The position numbers and the translations under genes were made by a program. A stretch of DNA of 64,000 nt from the NCBI GenBank assembly GCA_035550315.1, contig DASZPL010000009.1, positions 3,534-67,533 on the forward strand. The letters run 5' to 3'. The notes under the pieces were generated by a model. That model saw only the letters and a list, made by a program, of their open reading frames with translations. It was not told the DNA's origin and made no database searches. Below are positions 1 through 7,809 of the stretch, in pieces. Positions within the stretch are counted from its first letter, which is position 1, and every line of letters starts with the position of its first letter. The stretch is from DASZPL01 sp035550315 (lineage in GTDB: Bacteria > Actinomycetota > Actinomycetes > JAFAQI01).

Positions 1-2
1 CG

Positions 3-761
3 TACTTCGCGCTGTATGCGCGTCGCCGGATGGCGTTGTACGGCGCCACCGAACATGACTTTGCGGCGGTCCGCGCGAAGAACGCGCGGCATGGCCTGGA
101 CAACCCGAACGCCCGCTATCGCAAAGACTTCAGCGTCGAGGACGTGCTGGCGTCCGCGATGGTCGCGGACCCGTTGCGGCTGCTCGAGATCTGCGCGACC
201 AGTGATGGCGGCGCGGCGGTCGTGCTGACCTCCGCCGAGTGGGCGAAGCGGCACGGCGTTGCCAGGCCGGTCGGCGTGCGTGCGATCTCGACGGTGACGC
301 CGGCGTTCCCCGAGTCGGTGATCGAGATGCCCAACTTCAGCACCGACTCCGGCGTGGCCGTCACCGACGCGGTCGTGCCGTTCAAGGACGCGATCGCAGC
401 GGCGGCGTACGAAGAAGCCGGTTTGGGTCCCGATGACCTGTCGCTCGCCGAGGTCTACGACCTGTCGAGTGCGCTCGAGCTGGACTGGTACGAGCACATC
501 GGGCTGTGCAAGCGCGGCGAGGCCGAACGGCTGCTGCACGACGGCGACACCACGATCGGCGGCCGGATTCCGGTCAACCCGTCGGGCGGTTTGGCGTGCT
601 TCGGCGAAGCCGTCCCGGCGCAGGCGCTGGCGCAGGTATGCGAGGTCACGTGGCAGCTGCGCGGTCAGGCCGGCGCCCGCCAGGTCGACGGCGCGCGCGT
701 GGGGTTGACCGCCAACCAGGGACTGTTCGGCCACGGCTCGTCCGTGCTGCTGTCCGTCTGA
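3..761 (+). CDS. Thiolase / SCP-x lipid-transfer protein, C-terminal part (5' truncated)
   Basis: The reading frame is already open at the left edge, so the N-terminus lies outside the window; about 252 residues remain. The visible part is a thiolase C-terminal domain of the acetyl-CoA acetyltransferase / SCP-x type: an NPSGG motif (IPVNPSGGLACF), a QVDGARVGLTANQG segment and a terminal small-residue stretch are typical of lipid-transfer thiolases acting on steroid or branched acyl-CoAs. It lacks the classical CxG C-terminal cysteine motif in the part seen, which fits the non-decarboxylating Ltp-like group rather than a true degradative thiolase. A 67-bp palindromic repeat follows the stop. 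Its substrate cannot be told from this fragment; the sterol genes elsewhere make an acyl-CoA side-chain role plausible. Confidence 0.8.
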   Translation, partial: YFALYARRRMALYGATEHDFAAVRAKNARHGLDNPNARYRKDFSVEDVLASAMVADPLRLLEICATSDGGAAVVLTSAEWAKRHGVARPVGVRAISTVTPAFPESVIEMPNFSTDSGVAVTDAVVPFKDAIAAAAYEEAGLGPDDLSLAEVYDLSSALELDWYEHIGLCKRGEAERLLHDGDTTIGGRIPVNPSGGLACFGEAVPAQALAQVCEVTWQLRGQAGARQVDGARVGLTANQGLFGHGSSVLLSV

Positions 762-786
762 TCAGCCTGCCGTCGCTCTCAGCCGC

Positions 787-853
787 GATCATGGCGTTAG
801 TGACGCACTAACGCCATGATCGGCGCCGAAACCGGTCACTAACGCCATGATCG
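787..853. repeat. 67-bp palindromic repeat, copy 1
   Basis: The element holds a 15-nt arm (GATCATGGCGTTAGT), a 5-nt loop and its exact reverse complement, then a 16-nt spacer and a third copy of the reverse-complement arm. The same 67 bases recur at 1338-1404 with two differences. It lies between the thiolase stop and the next start, so it could terminate transcription or form a repeat-mediated RNA structure. Confidence 0.85.
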
Positions 854-919
854 GCGGGGGTAAGGGGCAGTGGCGGACGGACACTGGGCTTCGTCATAGC
901 GATCGACCGGAGGTGCCAG

Positions 920-1333
920 ATGTACGCGTGGCTCGTCGGCAAAGCGGTGCGGTTTCTCTACCGGCAGGTGGTGACCGGGCGAGCGCGCCTGGCAACCGCA
1001 CTCGCCACCGATGACGTTGAGTTCATTTTTCCGGGGGAGAACAGCTTCGCCGGTCGCTACCGCGGCAAGCCGGAGCTGCGGGCGTGGATCCGCCGGTTCA
1101 GCTCGCTGCATCCGCAGTTCGACATCCACGATGTCGTCGTCAGCGGACCGCCGTGGAACATGCGAGTCGCGCTACGGTTCACCGACTCGATCGGCGATGA
1201 CTACCGCAACGAGGGCATGGAGTACGTCCGGTTGCGTTGGGGCCGGTTGACGGACGTCCAGGTCTTCCTGAACACGGAGACGATCCACGCCTGGGAGCAG
1301 CGCCACCCCGAGATTGCCGCGCGCGCCAGTTAG
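920..1333 (+). CDS. SnoaL/NTF2-like (ketosteroid-isomerase fold) protein
   Basis: A 137-residue protein of the size and pattern of SnoaL-like polyketide cyclase / ketosteroid-isomerase-fold proteins: an N-terminal helical stretch, an FxFPGENSFAGRYRGKPELRAW segment typical of the family, and a C-terminal beta-sheet with conserved hydrophobics ending in NTETIHAWEQ. These proteins form a cone-shaped pocket that may isomerise, hydrate or merely bind small hydrophobic molecules. The start is supported by a GGAGG ribosome site six bases upstream of ATG. The gene stands alone, bracketed by two copies of the same 67-bp repeat. The exact reaction is not predictable from sequence. Confidence 0.7.
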   Translation: MYAWLVGKAVRFLYRQVVTGRARLATALATDDVEFIFPGENSFAGRYRGKPELRAWIRRFSSLHPQFDIHDVVVSGPPWNMRVALRFTDSIGDDYRNEGMEYVRLRWGRLTDVQVFLNTETIHAWEQRHPEIAARAS

Positions 1334-1337
1334 CCGT

Positions 1338-1404
1338 GATCATGGCGTTAGTGACGCACCAACGCCATGATCGGTGCCGAAACCGGTCACTAACGCCATG
1401 ATCG
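1338..1404. repeat. 67-bp palindromic repeat, copy 2
   Basis: This is a second copy of the element at 787-853, in the same orientation with two base changes, one of which weakens the small central loop stem. It starts four bases after the SnoaL-like gene and lies between convergent genes, where it would act as a bidirectional terminator. Confidence 0.85.
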
Positions 1405-1434
1405 CCGGGAAACGTGGGGAGCGGGGGCGGGCGG

Positions 1435-2379
1435 TTATTTGATGGCGACGGGTACGACGGGGGCGCCGGCGCCGCCGACGAACGGTTCCGGCGTCGCCGA
1501 GAGCAGGAACGCGTAGCGGCCGTCGTCGGCGCAGTCGGCCGCCAGCGCCTCCAGGTCGAAGTTCTGCCCTTGCAGCAGGCCCATCTCGACGATGTGCAGC
1601 ATGTGCACCGGCAGCAGCAGGCCGTCGACCTCGCCCGGGAACACCTCGAACGACAGGTTGTCGGTCGCGACGGCGGCGACCTCGCGGTCGTGGAACCAAC
1701 GCACCGTCTGCAGTGACGGCCCTGCCGTCGAGATGCAGTAGCCGACCTTGTCGCCCGCATGCAACAGCTGCATCTGGCCGGTGCGCAGCAGCACGATGTC
1801 ACCCGACCCGACCCGCACGCCGGCGTGCTGCTCGGCGCGCTCCAGGTCCGCTGGGGTCAGCGGGTAGCCGCCGTCGAGCCGCTCGACCCCGGCTGCCGCC
1901 GGCAGATCCAGCAGCACGCCCCGGCCGACGACCGGACCGATCGTCCCCGCGCCGAGCCGGCTGGCGCCGATCGCGTCGACGGCGTCGGGGGGCACGCCGT
2001 TGTACATCCGGTCGTCGTAGCTGACGTGCGCGAGCGCGTCCCAGTGGGTCGCCGCCTGCAGGCCCATCGTCACGGCGTCGTCGTTGAACCGCACAACCGG
2101 ACCGACCCGGTCGGCTTGGTCGCCGGGCGGTCCCATCGGTTCGTGTACGGCGATCATCGTGCGCTCGGGGTTGGTCCGCCCCGGGACGAAGCCGAGCTGC
2201 GGCCCGTCCGCCGAGAGCGGGATCGCGAGCGGCAGCCGTTTGCCGTCGCGGACCAGCGCGGCCGCCGCGCGCACCGACTCCTCGGTGATGAAGTTGAGCG
2301 TGCCGCGCTGGTCGTCGGCGCCCCAGCGGCCCCAGTTGTTGACGGCGCGCGCGAACTCGGCGAAGTCGGCGGTGGTCAA
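1435..2379 (-). CDS. Cyclase-family (kynurenine formamidase-like) metal-dependent hydrolase
   Basis: About 314 residues of the Cyclase/KynB family (PF04199), metal-dependent hydrolases that open or close amide and lactone-type rings. The family metal motif is present as THWDALAHVSYDDRMYNG, where His, Asp and His are the expected ligands, and there is a further DNLSFEVFP segment and a MLHIVEMGLLQGQNF segment typical of the class. No ATG or GTG fits the upstream frame without running into the preceding gene, so I chose a TTG start; the first residues are uncertain. It is the last gene of the leftward Liv operon, 11 bases after the membrane protein, so it may act on the imported compound. Substrate unknown. 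Confidence 0.75.
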   Translation of the reverse strand: MTTADFAEFARAVNNWGRWGADDQRGTLNFITEESVRAAAALVRDGKRLPLAIPLSADGPQLGFVPGRTNPERTMIAVHEPMGPPGDQADRVGPVVRFNDDAVTMGLQAATHWDALAHVSYDDRMYNGVPPDAVDAIGASRLGAGTIGPVVGRGVLLDLPAAAGVERLDGGYPLTPADLERAEQHAGVRVGSGDIVLLRTGQMQLLHAGDKVGYCISTAGPSLQTVRWFHDREVAAVATDNLSFEVFPGEVDGLLLPVHMLHIVEMGLLQGQNFDLEALAADCADDGRYAFLLSATPEPFVGGAGAPVVPVAIK

Positions 2380-2390
2380 GCCCGTGACAG

Positions 2391-2975
2391 TCAGTCGAGC
2401 GGTGTGCAGATCCGGCACGGGCGGAGATTGGTCTTCTCGACATCGACCCGCTTGAGGTCGTCGCGGCCGGCGACCGCCGGGCAGTCGCGCCGGTGGAAGA
2501 TCGACCCGCTCGCGGTCGCCACGAACGTCCGGTTCGCCGTCCGGGCCGCCTCGACGACGCCGGCGGCACCACCGGGCGCGCCGGCACCGCCGGCGAGCAG
2601 CGACTCCAGCCGGTTCAGCGCCGCCGTCAGCTGCGCGGTCTGCTGCCGTGACTCGCGCACCCGGACGGTCTGCCAATACGAGAAGTAGACGAACCCGCCG
2701 CCGAACACCAGCGCGAGACCGAGGATGCCGCCGGAGATCAGGTAGTCGTTCTGCTCGAACGGTAGCGGCGTACGAGACGCGCCCGCCCAGCCGAGCAGGA
2801 TCAGCGCCACGCCGAGCGGCATCAGTAGCCCGCCAACGATCAGCATCAGCCGGTCGAGTTGCCCGGCACCGGCGCGGGTGCGCAGCGTGCGCACCTGGCT
2901 CGACAACCGCGCCACGCGCTCCCGCGCCGTACCGCTCGAACGAGTGGCACCGGCCACTTCCGTCGATGTGCTCAC
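2391..2975 (-). CDS. Small membrane protein with a C-terminal cysteine motif
   Basis: A protein of about 194 residues that I do not recognise as a named family. From the GTG start, which overlaps the upstream stop as GTGA, it has a basic N-terminal stretch (residues 1-40), two hydrophobic segments separated by a short loop (about 45-65 and 80-105), a coiled-coil-like QTAQLTAALNRLESLL region, and a terminal SIFHRRDCPAVAGRD ... CRICTPLD stretch. The C-terminal pair of Cys near His resembles small metal- or heme-binding motifs found after membrane anchors in actinobacterial transport operons. It is translationally coupled to the surface protein gene, suggesting a joint role at the membrane. Confidence 0.6.
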   Translation of the reverse strand: MSTSTEVAGATRSSGTARERVARLSSQVRTLRTRAGAGQLDRLMLIVGGLLMPLGVALILLGWAGASRTPLPFEQNDYLISGGILGLALVFGGGFVYFSYWQTVRVRESRQQTAQLTAALNRLESLLAGGAGAPGGAAGVVEAARTANRTFVATASGSIFHRRDCPAVAGRDDLKRVDVEKTNLRPCRICTPLD

Positions 2976-4363
2976 TTGTCCTCCTCGAGCGTGCACACGG
3001 CGCCGGCGCCGGCACCCATGACTCCGCCGGGCAGCAGGTTGAGCACCGCCGCGACGAGCGCACATCCGATCAGCGCCAGGATCACCCAGGCGACCGGTAC
3101 GGCGGTCGGCAGATGCGTCGACTTCTGGGCGAGCACCGGCGCCGTGCCGCTGTTGGGCGGGCCGCTGGTCGCGCCCGTGCCGGGCGCGTTGCCTGGCATG
3201 TTGACCGCTGGGATGTTGCCGCCGCCCCCCGTGCTGGACGGCGTGCCGCCGCCGGTCTGCGCAGGTGGTGGTGGCGGCGTCGTGATTGGCGTGTTCGGAC
3301 CGGTGAAGGCGTGGGTCGCGGACGCGTCTGCGGTCACCCCGCCCAGCACGAGCAGCTTGCCGGTGTCGTTGAGCCCCGACTTGATGCCGGCCTTGTTGAT
3401 CCGCACCTCGAGGCCAGACGCTTGCACGGAAGCCGTGTGGCCGTGCACGTGCTTGGTGACCTGCGGCAGCGAAATCGACAGGCCGAGCTGCGCGAGCGTC
3501 TTGTTGACCAGGTTGCTCAGCGTGTTGAGTAGTGACTTCGGCAGGAGCGAGGTCGCCAGGTGGATGCCCTTGTCGTCGATGCTCACCGGTACGCCGGCGA
3601 CCTTGACGCCGGCGAGTGTGGTGTGTCCGGTGCCGTGCGCGGTGGCGCCGTCACTGGTTGCGTGCGCCACCGATGTGATCGCGTCGATGGTGAGCGCGGT
3701 GCCGCCGATCGAGAAGTTGTGGATCGTGCTGCTTGCGTCCACGGTGAGCGTCTTGGGACCGGTGATCTTGATGTCGGTCGACGCCTCGGTCTTCCCGAGC
3801 GCCGGCCCGAGCACGGGAATCCCGGCCCCGCCTAGCGATGACACGGCCGAGACGTGGGTCGGGAGCGCGGTCGCCGTCATCTCCAGGCCGGGCTGGCTGA
3901 GGTTGTCCGTGGCGTCGCCGGTGCCGGTCTGCGCGGATGCCTTGAACGGGTCGTTGAGCAGGTTGGCGATGTTCTGCGGGATCTGGTTGAGGCCGAGCAG
4001 GCTGAGGATGTCGCCGGCGTGGCCGCCGGTGTCGCCCGGCCAGAAGATCGAGGTGAGTGAGGCGCCGACGCCGCCGGACTGCAGCGTCGACTGCGCAAAC
4101 GGCAGCTCGGCCTCGGCGTCCTCGCCTTGGTGGGAGTAGAACGGGATCCGCAGCGCGGTGGCGTTCGCATCGGCCGTCACTGAGCCGAGCCCGGACCCGA
4201 CGTCGGCGCTGCCGGCCGCCTTTGCTGCGGTGCGCTGTGACGCACTCGCGGAGGCGTGGCCGTTGACGACAGCGGTGGCGACCGGCCCAATGGCGACGAC
4301 GGCAACCATCCCGGTGCCGATCGTGATCCGGCGCAGTGCAGAGCGACGGCCCGGCCGCGTCAT
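2972..4363 (-). CDS. Secreted, C-terminally membrane-anchored surface protein of Liv locus 1
   Basis: A 463-residue exported protein with a basic start (MTRPGRRSALRR), a hydrophobic signal core to about residue 35, a large Ser/Thr/Ala-rich extracellular part, a Pro/Gly/Thr-rich linker (about 350-410), a transmembrane helix (about 425-450) and a short tail. The middle part alternates beta-like stretches such as GHTASVQASGLEVRINKAG, similar in architecture to the product at 20508-22013, so the two are probable paralogues. It overlaps LivF by ATGA. No enzymatic motif is visible. The context suggests a wall-spanning accessory that presents substrate to, or holds, the ABC importer; that is inference. 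Confidence 0.7.
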   Translation of the reverse strand: MTRPGRRSALRRITIGTGMVAVVAIGPVATAVVNGHASASASQRTAAKAAGSADVGSGLGSVTADANATALRIPFYSHQGEDAEAELPFAQSTLQSGGVGASLTSIFWPGDTGGHAGDILSLLGLNQIPQNIANLLNDPFKASAQTGTGDATDNLSQPGLEMTATALPTHVSAVSSLGGAGIPVLGPALGKTEASTDIKITGPKTLTVDASSTIHNFSIGGTALTIDAITSVAHATSDGATAHGTGHTTLAGVKVAGVPVSIDDKGIHLATSLLPKSLLNTLSNLVNKTLAQLGLSISLPQVTKHVHGHTASVQASGLEVRINKAGIKSGLNDTGKLLVLGGVTADASATHAFTGPNTPITTPPPPPAQTGGGTPSSTGGGGNIPAVNMPGNAPGTGATSGPPNSGTAPVLAQKSTHLPTAVPVAWVILALIGCALVAAVLNLLPGGVMGAGAGAVCTLEEDK

Positions 4364-5067
4364 GCCGCCCCTCCGAGGTAGGCCTCCGAGACCTGCTCGG
4401 CGACGTCTTGTGGTTCGCCCACGGCGACGATCTTGCCTTGTGTCATCACTGCGGCAAAGTCGGCGTACCGCAATGCGGTGTTCGCGAACTGCTCGACGAT
4501 GAGGATGGTGATGCCCGACGACGCCAGTTGGCGGACCAGGTCGTAGAGCTCAGCCACGATGATCGGGGCCAGCCCCATCGAGATCTCGTCGAGCAGCAAG
4601 ACGGCCGGCTCGGCCACCAGCGCGCGCGACATCGCGAGCATCTGCTGCTCGCCGCCGCTCATCGTGCCGGCCCGTTGACCGCGCCGCTCGGCGAGCCGTG
4701 GAAACCGCTCGAACGTCAGCTGCTGCACCCGCCGCAGCGACAGGCCCGCGGCGTACGTCCAGATCCGCAGGTTGTCGTCGACCGTGAGGTTCGGGAAGAT
4801 GCCGCGGCCTTCCGGAATCCGGCTGACGCCGGCCCGGGTCAGCGCGTCCGGAGCCGCGCCGTTGACGTGGGCACCGGCGATGTGAACGCACCCGGCGGTC
4901 GGTCGAAGCGCGCCCGAGATGACCTGCAGCGTCGTGGACTTGCCGCCGCCGTTCGGCCCGAGCAGCGCGTAGACCGACCCGGTCGGCACCGCGAGGTCGA
5001 CGCCGTGCAGTACCTCGATCCGGCCGTAACCGGCGCGGACTCCGACCAACTCGACGGCGTGCGTCAT
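4360..5067 (-). CDS. livF: Branched-chain-type ABC transporter ATPase LivF
   Basis: A 235-residue ATPase of the LivF class powering import through the adjacent LivHM permease on the cytoplasmic face. Visible motifs are Walker A (GPNGGGKST; the usual Ala is a Gly), the Q-loop region PEGRGIFPNLTV that is diagnostic of LivF, the signature MSGGEQQMLA and Walker B (AVLLLDEISMGLAP), then the H-loop region, which here reads IVEQF. ATG overlaps the LivG stop by four bases, so the two ATPases are translationally coupled. The family imports branched-chain amino acids, but in actinomycetes many members take up aromatic or other carboxylates; the actual substrate is not shown by the sequence. Confidence 0.93.
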   Translation of the reverse strand: MTHAVELVGVRAGYGRIEVLHGVDLAVPTGSVYALLGPNGGGKSTTLQVISGALRPTAGCVHIAGAHVNGAAPDALTRAGVSRIPEGRGIFPNLTVDDNLRIWTYAAGLSLRRVQQLTFERFPRLAERRGQRAGTMSGGEQQMLAMSRALVAEPAVLLLDEISMGLAPIIVAELYDLVRQLASSGITILIVEQFANTALRYADFAAVMTQGKIVAVGEPQDVAEQVSEAYLGGAA

Positions 5068-5867
5068 CGCGCGATCTCCGCGGTCGATTCGTCCACGCCG
5101 AGGTACGCCGCCTGGACCGCCTGGTTTTGCTGGATCTCCGCGGGTTTGCCGGAGGCGATGATCTGGCCGAAGTCGAGCACGAAGATCTGCGCGCACACCC
5201 GCATCACCAGGTCGACGTCGTGCTCGACCAGCAAGATCGCGGTGCCGTCGCGGACGAGGTCGAGCATCAGGTCGCCGAGCACGTCGGTCTCGTCGGCGTT
5301 CAAGCCGGACCCGACCTCGTCGAGCAGCAGCAGCTTGGGCCGGGTGGCCAGCGCGCGCCCGAGCTCGACCAACCGGGCCAGCCCGGTCGGCAGCGCGTCC
5401 ACCCGCGCGTCGGCGACCGCGCCGAGCCCGACCCGCGCGAGCACTTCGCGGGCGACGTCGCGCGCCGGCGTCGGGTCGCGGGACCACGACTTGTGGAACT
5501 CGGCCGCCGCCAGCACGTTCTCCGCGACGGTCAGTGAGCCGAACACCTCGAGCCGCTGGAAAGTGCGGGCGACGCCCAACCGGGCCCGCTTGTACGGCGG
5601 CAAATGGCTGATGTCCTGCCCGTCGACGTACACCCGGCCGCGCGTCGGTTCCTGCAAGCCGGTGACGACGTTGAACGTGGTCGTCTTGCCGGCGCCGTTG
5701 GGTCCGATCAGGCCGGTGATCTCGCCGCGCTGCGCCGCCAGGCTGGCATCGGTCACCGCGTTGATGCCGCCGAACCGCACCGAGACGTCGACGACCTCCA
5801 GCGCCGGCGCGTCATGGCTGCCGGCGGGGCGGGTCGCCTCAGCTGCCGGCGCCGACAAGCTGGTCAC
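5064..5867 (-). CDS. livG: Branched-chain-type ABC transporter ATPase LivG
   Basis: About 267 residues of the LivG class, the partner ATPase of LivF. Walker A is GPNGAGKTTT, followed by the LivG-typical LPPYKRARLGVARTFQ stretch, an unusual signature region (LPTGLARLVELGRAL, where LSGGQ is replaced by PTGLA), Walker B LLLLDEVGSGLN and H-loop VEHD. The degenerate signature means that ATP-site asymmetry is possible. The GTG start at 5867 overlaps the end of the permease gene by 29 bases; an upstream start cannot be excluded. The C-terminal extension after VLDFGQIIASGKP ends EIAR, close to the usual length. Confidence 0.9.
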   Translation of the reverse strand: MTSLSAPAAEATRPAGSHDAPALEVVDVSVRFGGINAVTDASLAAQRGEITGLIGPNGAGKTTTFNVVTGLQEPTRGRVYVDGQDISHLPPYKRARLGVARTFQRLEVFGSLTVAENVLAAAEFHKSWSRDPTPARDVAREVLARVGLGAVADARVDALPTGLARLVELGRALATRPKLLLLDEVGSGLNADETDVLGDLMLDLVRDGTAILLVEHDVDLVMRVCAQIFVLDFGQIIASGKPAEIQQNQAVQAAYLGVDESTAEIAR

Positions 5868-7779
5868 CCTCTTCCGCGATGAAGACGGCGGCCGGCGTGC
5901 CGACGGCCGGGCCGGGTGCGCCGCTTTGGCGGCGGGCGTTCGCCGCGCGCCAGGCGTCGGCCAGCTGACCGATCCGGCCACCCATGCCGTAGGGGAACAG
6001 GCCGACGCTGATCGCGCCCAGGCCGGTGAGCAGGTATTGGGCGGTGCCGAGCTGCGGCACGTGCTGAGTGAGTAGCGGATACAGCGCGTAGACCAGCGCG
6101 CCGAGCAGCGCCCCGGTGGCGGTGGTGATGCCGCCGATCCGGGCGAGCAGCAGGATGACGAGGCTGAGCAGCGAGGCGAAGTCGTTCGTCGTCACCAGGC
6201 CGGGGCTGCCGCCGAACAGTGCGCCGGCCAGGCCCGCCATCGCCGCCGCCGCGGTGAACGTGATCAGCTTGGTGAAGTTGACGTTGACGCCCAACGTCGC
6301 GCAGGCCGCGGGGGAGTCGTTGGTTGCGACCAGCTTGCGGCCGAACGGCCCGCGGCGCACCGCCAGCACCAGTACGGCGCAGACCACGAACACGACGACG
6401 CAGAGCATGAAGAAGCCCCGGTCGGACTGTGTCGAGATGCCCGGGATGTGCACCCGGGCGACCGCCTGCGCGCCGCCGGTCCCGAGGATCTGGGTGAATA
6501 CGGCGAGCTCCATCACGGCTGCGAACGCGAATGTGGCCAGCGCGAGGTAGAGCCCGCGGAGGCGCAACGTCGGCAGCGCGATCAGCGCGCCGACGCCGCC
6601 GGCGAGCCCGATCGCGGCGAGCACGCCGAGCAGCGAACCGCTGTCGCCGCCGATCCGCCCCATCGCATACGCGCCGAGCCCAACGAACGACATCTGGCAC
6701 AGCGAGACCATGCCGCCGTACCCGGTGACCAGGACGAGCGACAGCAGCACCAAGGCGAACGAGAAGGCGTTGGCGCCGATCCGCAGGTTGCTGCCGGACA
6801 GTGCGCCCGAGATGAAGTACGCCGCGACGATCACTACGGCGCCGGTGACCAGCGAAGAGCCCAGGCTCGCGACCCGCGGCGCCACCGCGCCGCTGAACGA
6901 CGCGGTCCGCAGCCGGTCCTGCGGCAGCAGGATCAGCACGACGAACAGCACCGCCATCGGGATGACGAGCTGGACCTGCGACAGCCAGCCGCTGCCCGGC
7001 AGGTAGCCGAGCGCCATCGCCTGCCCGATCGCGATGACCAGGGCTCCGGTGATGGCGGTCGCGATGTTGCGGAGCCGGCCGATGATTGCCGCGGCGTAAC
7101 CGTCGACGACCAGCAGCGTCAGGTTGAGGATGTTGAGCTGCGCGATCGAGGCCACGAGGATTCCGGCGGCCGCGGCCAAGATGCACGAGAGCACCCACGC
7201 CAGTTGCTGCACCCGGATCGGCCGGCCACCGGCCATGGCGAGCAACGCGGGGTTGTCGACGACGGCGCGCATCGCGATGCCGAGTCGGCTGCGCGTGAAC
7301 AGCACCCGCAGCCCGATCGCCGCGGCCACCAACGCGGCGACGGTCGCGACGTCGTGGTACGTGACGAGTACGCCGCCCAGGAAGAAGCCGTTGCCGTGGA
7401 AGAACTGCGGCAGCGCTCGGCCGACCGTCGGCTTCCACGCGATGTTCGCGAGACCGACCAGGAAGAGCAACAGTCCGACCGTGACCACGACCGCGACGTC
7501 GACCGGCTGGCCGTACAACCAGCGCATCAGCCCGCGCTCGATGATCAGCCCGAACAGCGGGGCGATGACCAGCAGCGCGAGGATCAGCGCGAGGAAGACG
7601 TTCAGGTCCCAGCCCTGCCAGAGCTGCCAGAACACGAACGCCGCCGCCATCGCGATGGCGCCGTGGGCGAAGTTGAAGATGCCGGTCGTCGTATAGGTCA
7701 CGACGAGGCCGGTCGCGATCAGCGCATAGACGCAGCCGGTGACCAAGCCACCGATTGCAAAGCCGAGAAACTCGCTCAT
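5839..7779 (-). CDS. Fused LivH-LivM permease of a branched-chain-type ABC transporter
   Basis: A 646-residue polytopic membrane protein containing two permease domains that are usually separate. Residues 1-290 match LivH (start MSEFLGFAIGGLVTGCVYAL, GIFNFAHGAIAMAAAF, and the membrane signature RAVVDNPALLAMAGG). Residues 310-620 match LivM (GYGGMVSLCQMSFVGLGAYA, ATNDSPAACATLGVN, and an Ala/Gly-rich last helix near GGITTATGALLGALVYA). Together they form the transmembrane pore. The gene follows the binding protein by 30 bases and precedes LivG, with which it overlaps. Fusion is known in some actinobacteria and fits the further fusion seen in the second locus of this window. Confidence 0.92.
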   Translation of the reverse strand: MSEFLGFAIGGLVTGCVYALIATGLVVTYTTTGIFNFAHGAIAMAAAFVFWQLWQGWDLNVFLALILALLVIAPLFGLIIERGLMRWLYGQPVDVAVVVTVGLLLFLVGLANIAWKPTVGRALPQFFHGNGFFLGGVLVTYHDVATVAALVAAAIGLRVLFTRSRLGIAMRAVVDNPALLAMAGGRPIRVQQLAWVLSCILAAAAGILVASIAQLNILNLTLLVVDGYAAAIIGRLRNIATAITGALVIAIGQAMALGYLPGSGWLSQVQLVIPMAVLFVVLILLPQDRLRTASFSGAVAPRVASLGSSLVTGAVVIVAAYFISGALSGSNLRIGANAFSFALVLLSLVLVTGYGGMVSLCQMSFVGLGAYAMGRIGGDSGSLLGVLAAIGLAGGVGALIALPTLRLRGLYLALATFAFAAVMELAVFTQILGTGGAQAVARVHIPGISTQSDRGFFMLCVVVFVVCAVLVLAVRRGPFGRKLVATNDSPAACATLGVNVNFTKLITFTAAAAMAGLAGALFGGSPGLVTTNDFASLLSLVILLLARIGGITTATGALLGALVYALYPLLTQHVPQLGTAQYLLTGLGAISVGLFPYGMGGRIGQLADAWRAANARRQSGAPGPAVGTPAAVFIAEEGDQLVGAGS

Positions 7780-7809
7780 CGACGCCGGCTTCCCTCGACC
7801 AGCATCATG

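Noticed and set aside
1435..3063. A single 542-residue protein covering the cyclase and the preceding gene
   Set aside because: The extra N-terminal part is the opposite-frame shadow of the membrane protein gene at 2391-2975, which is coupled to its neighbour.
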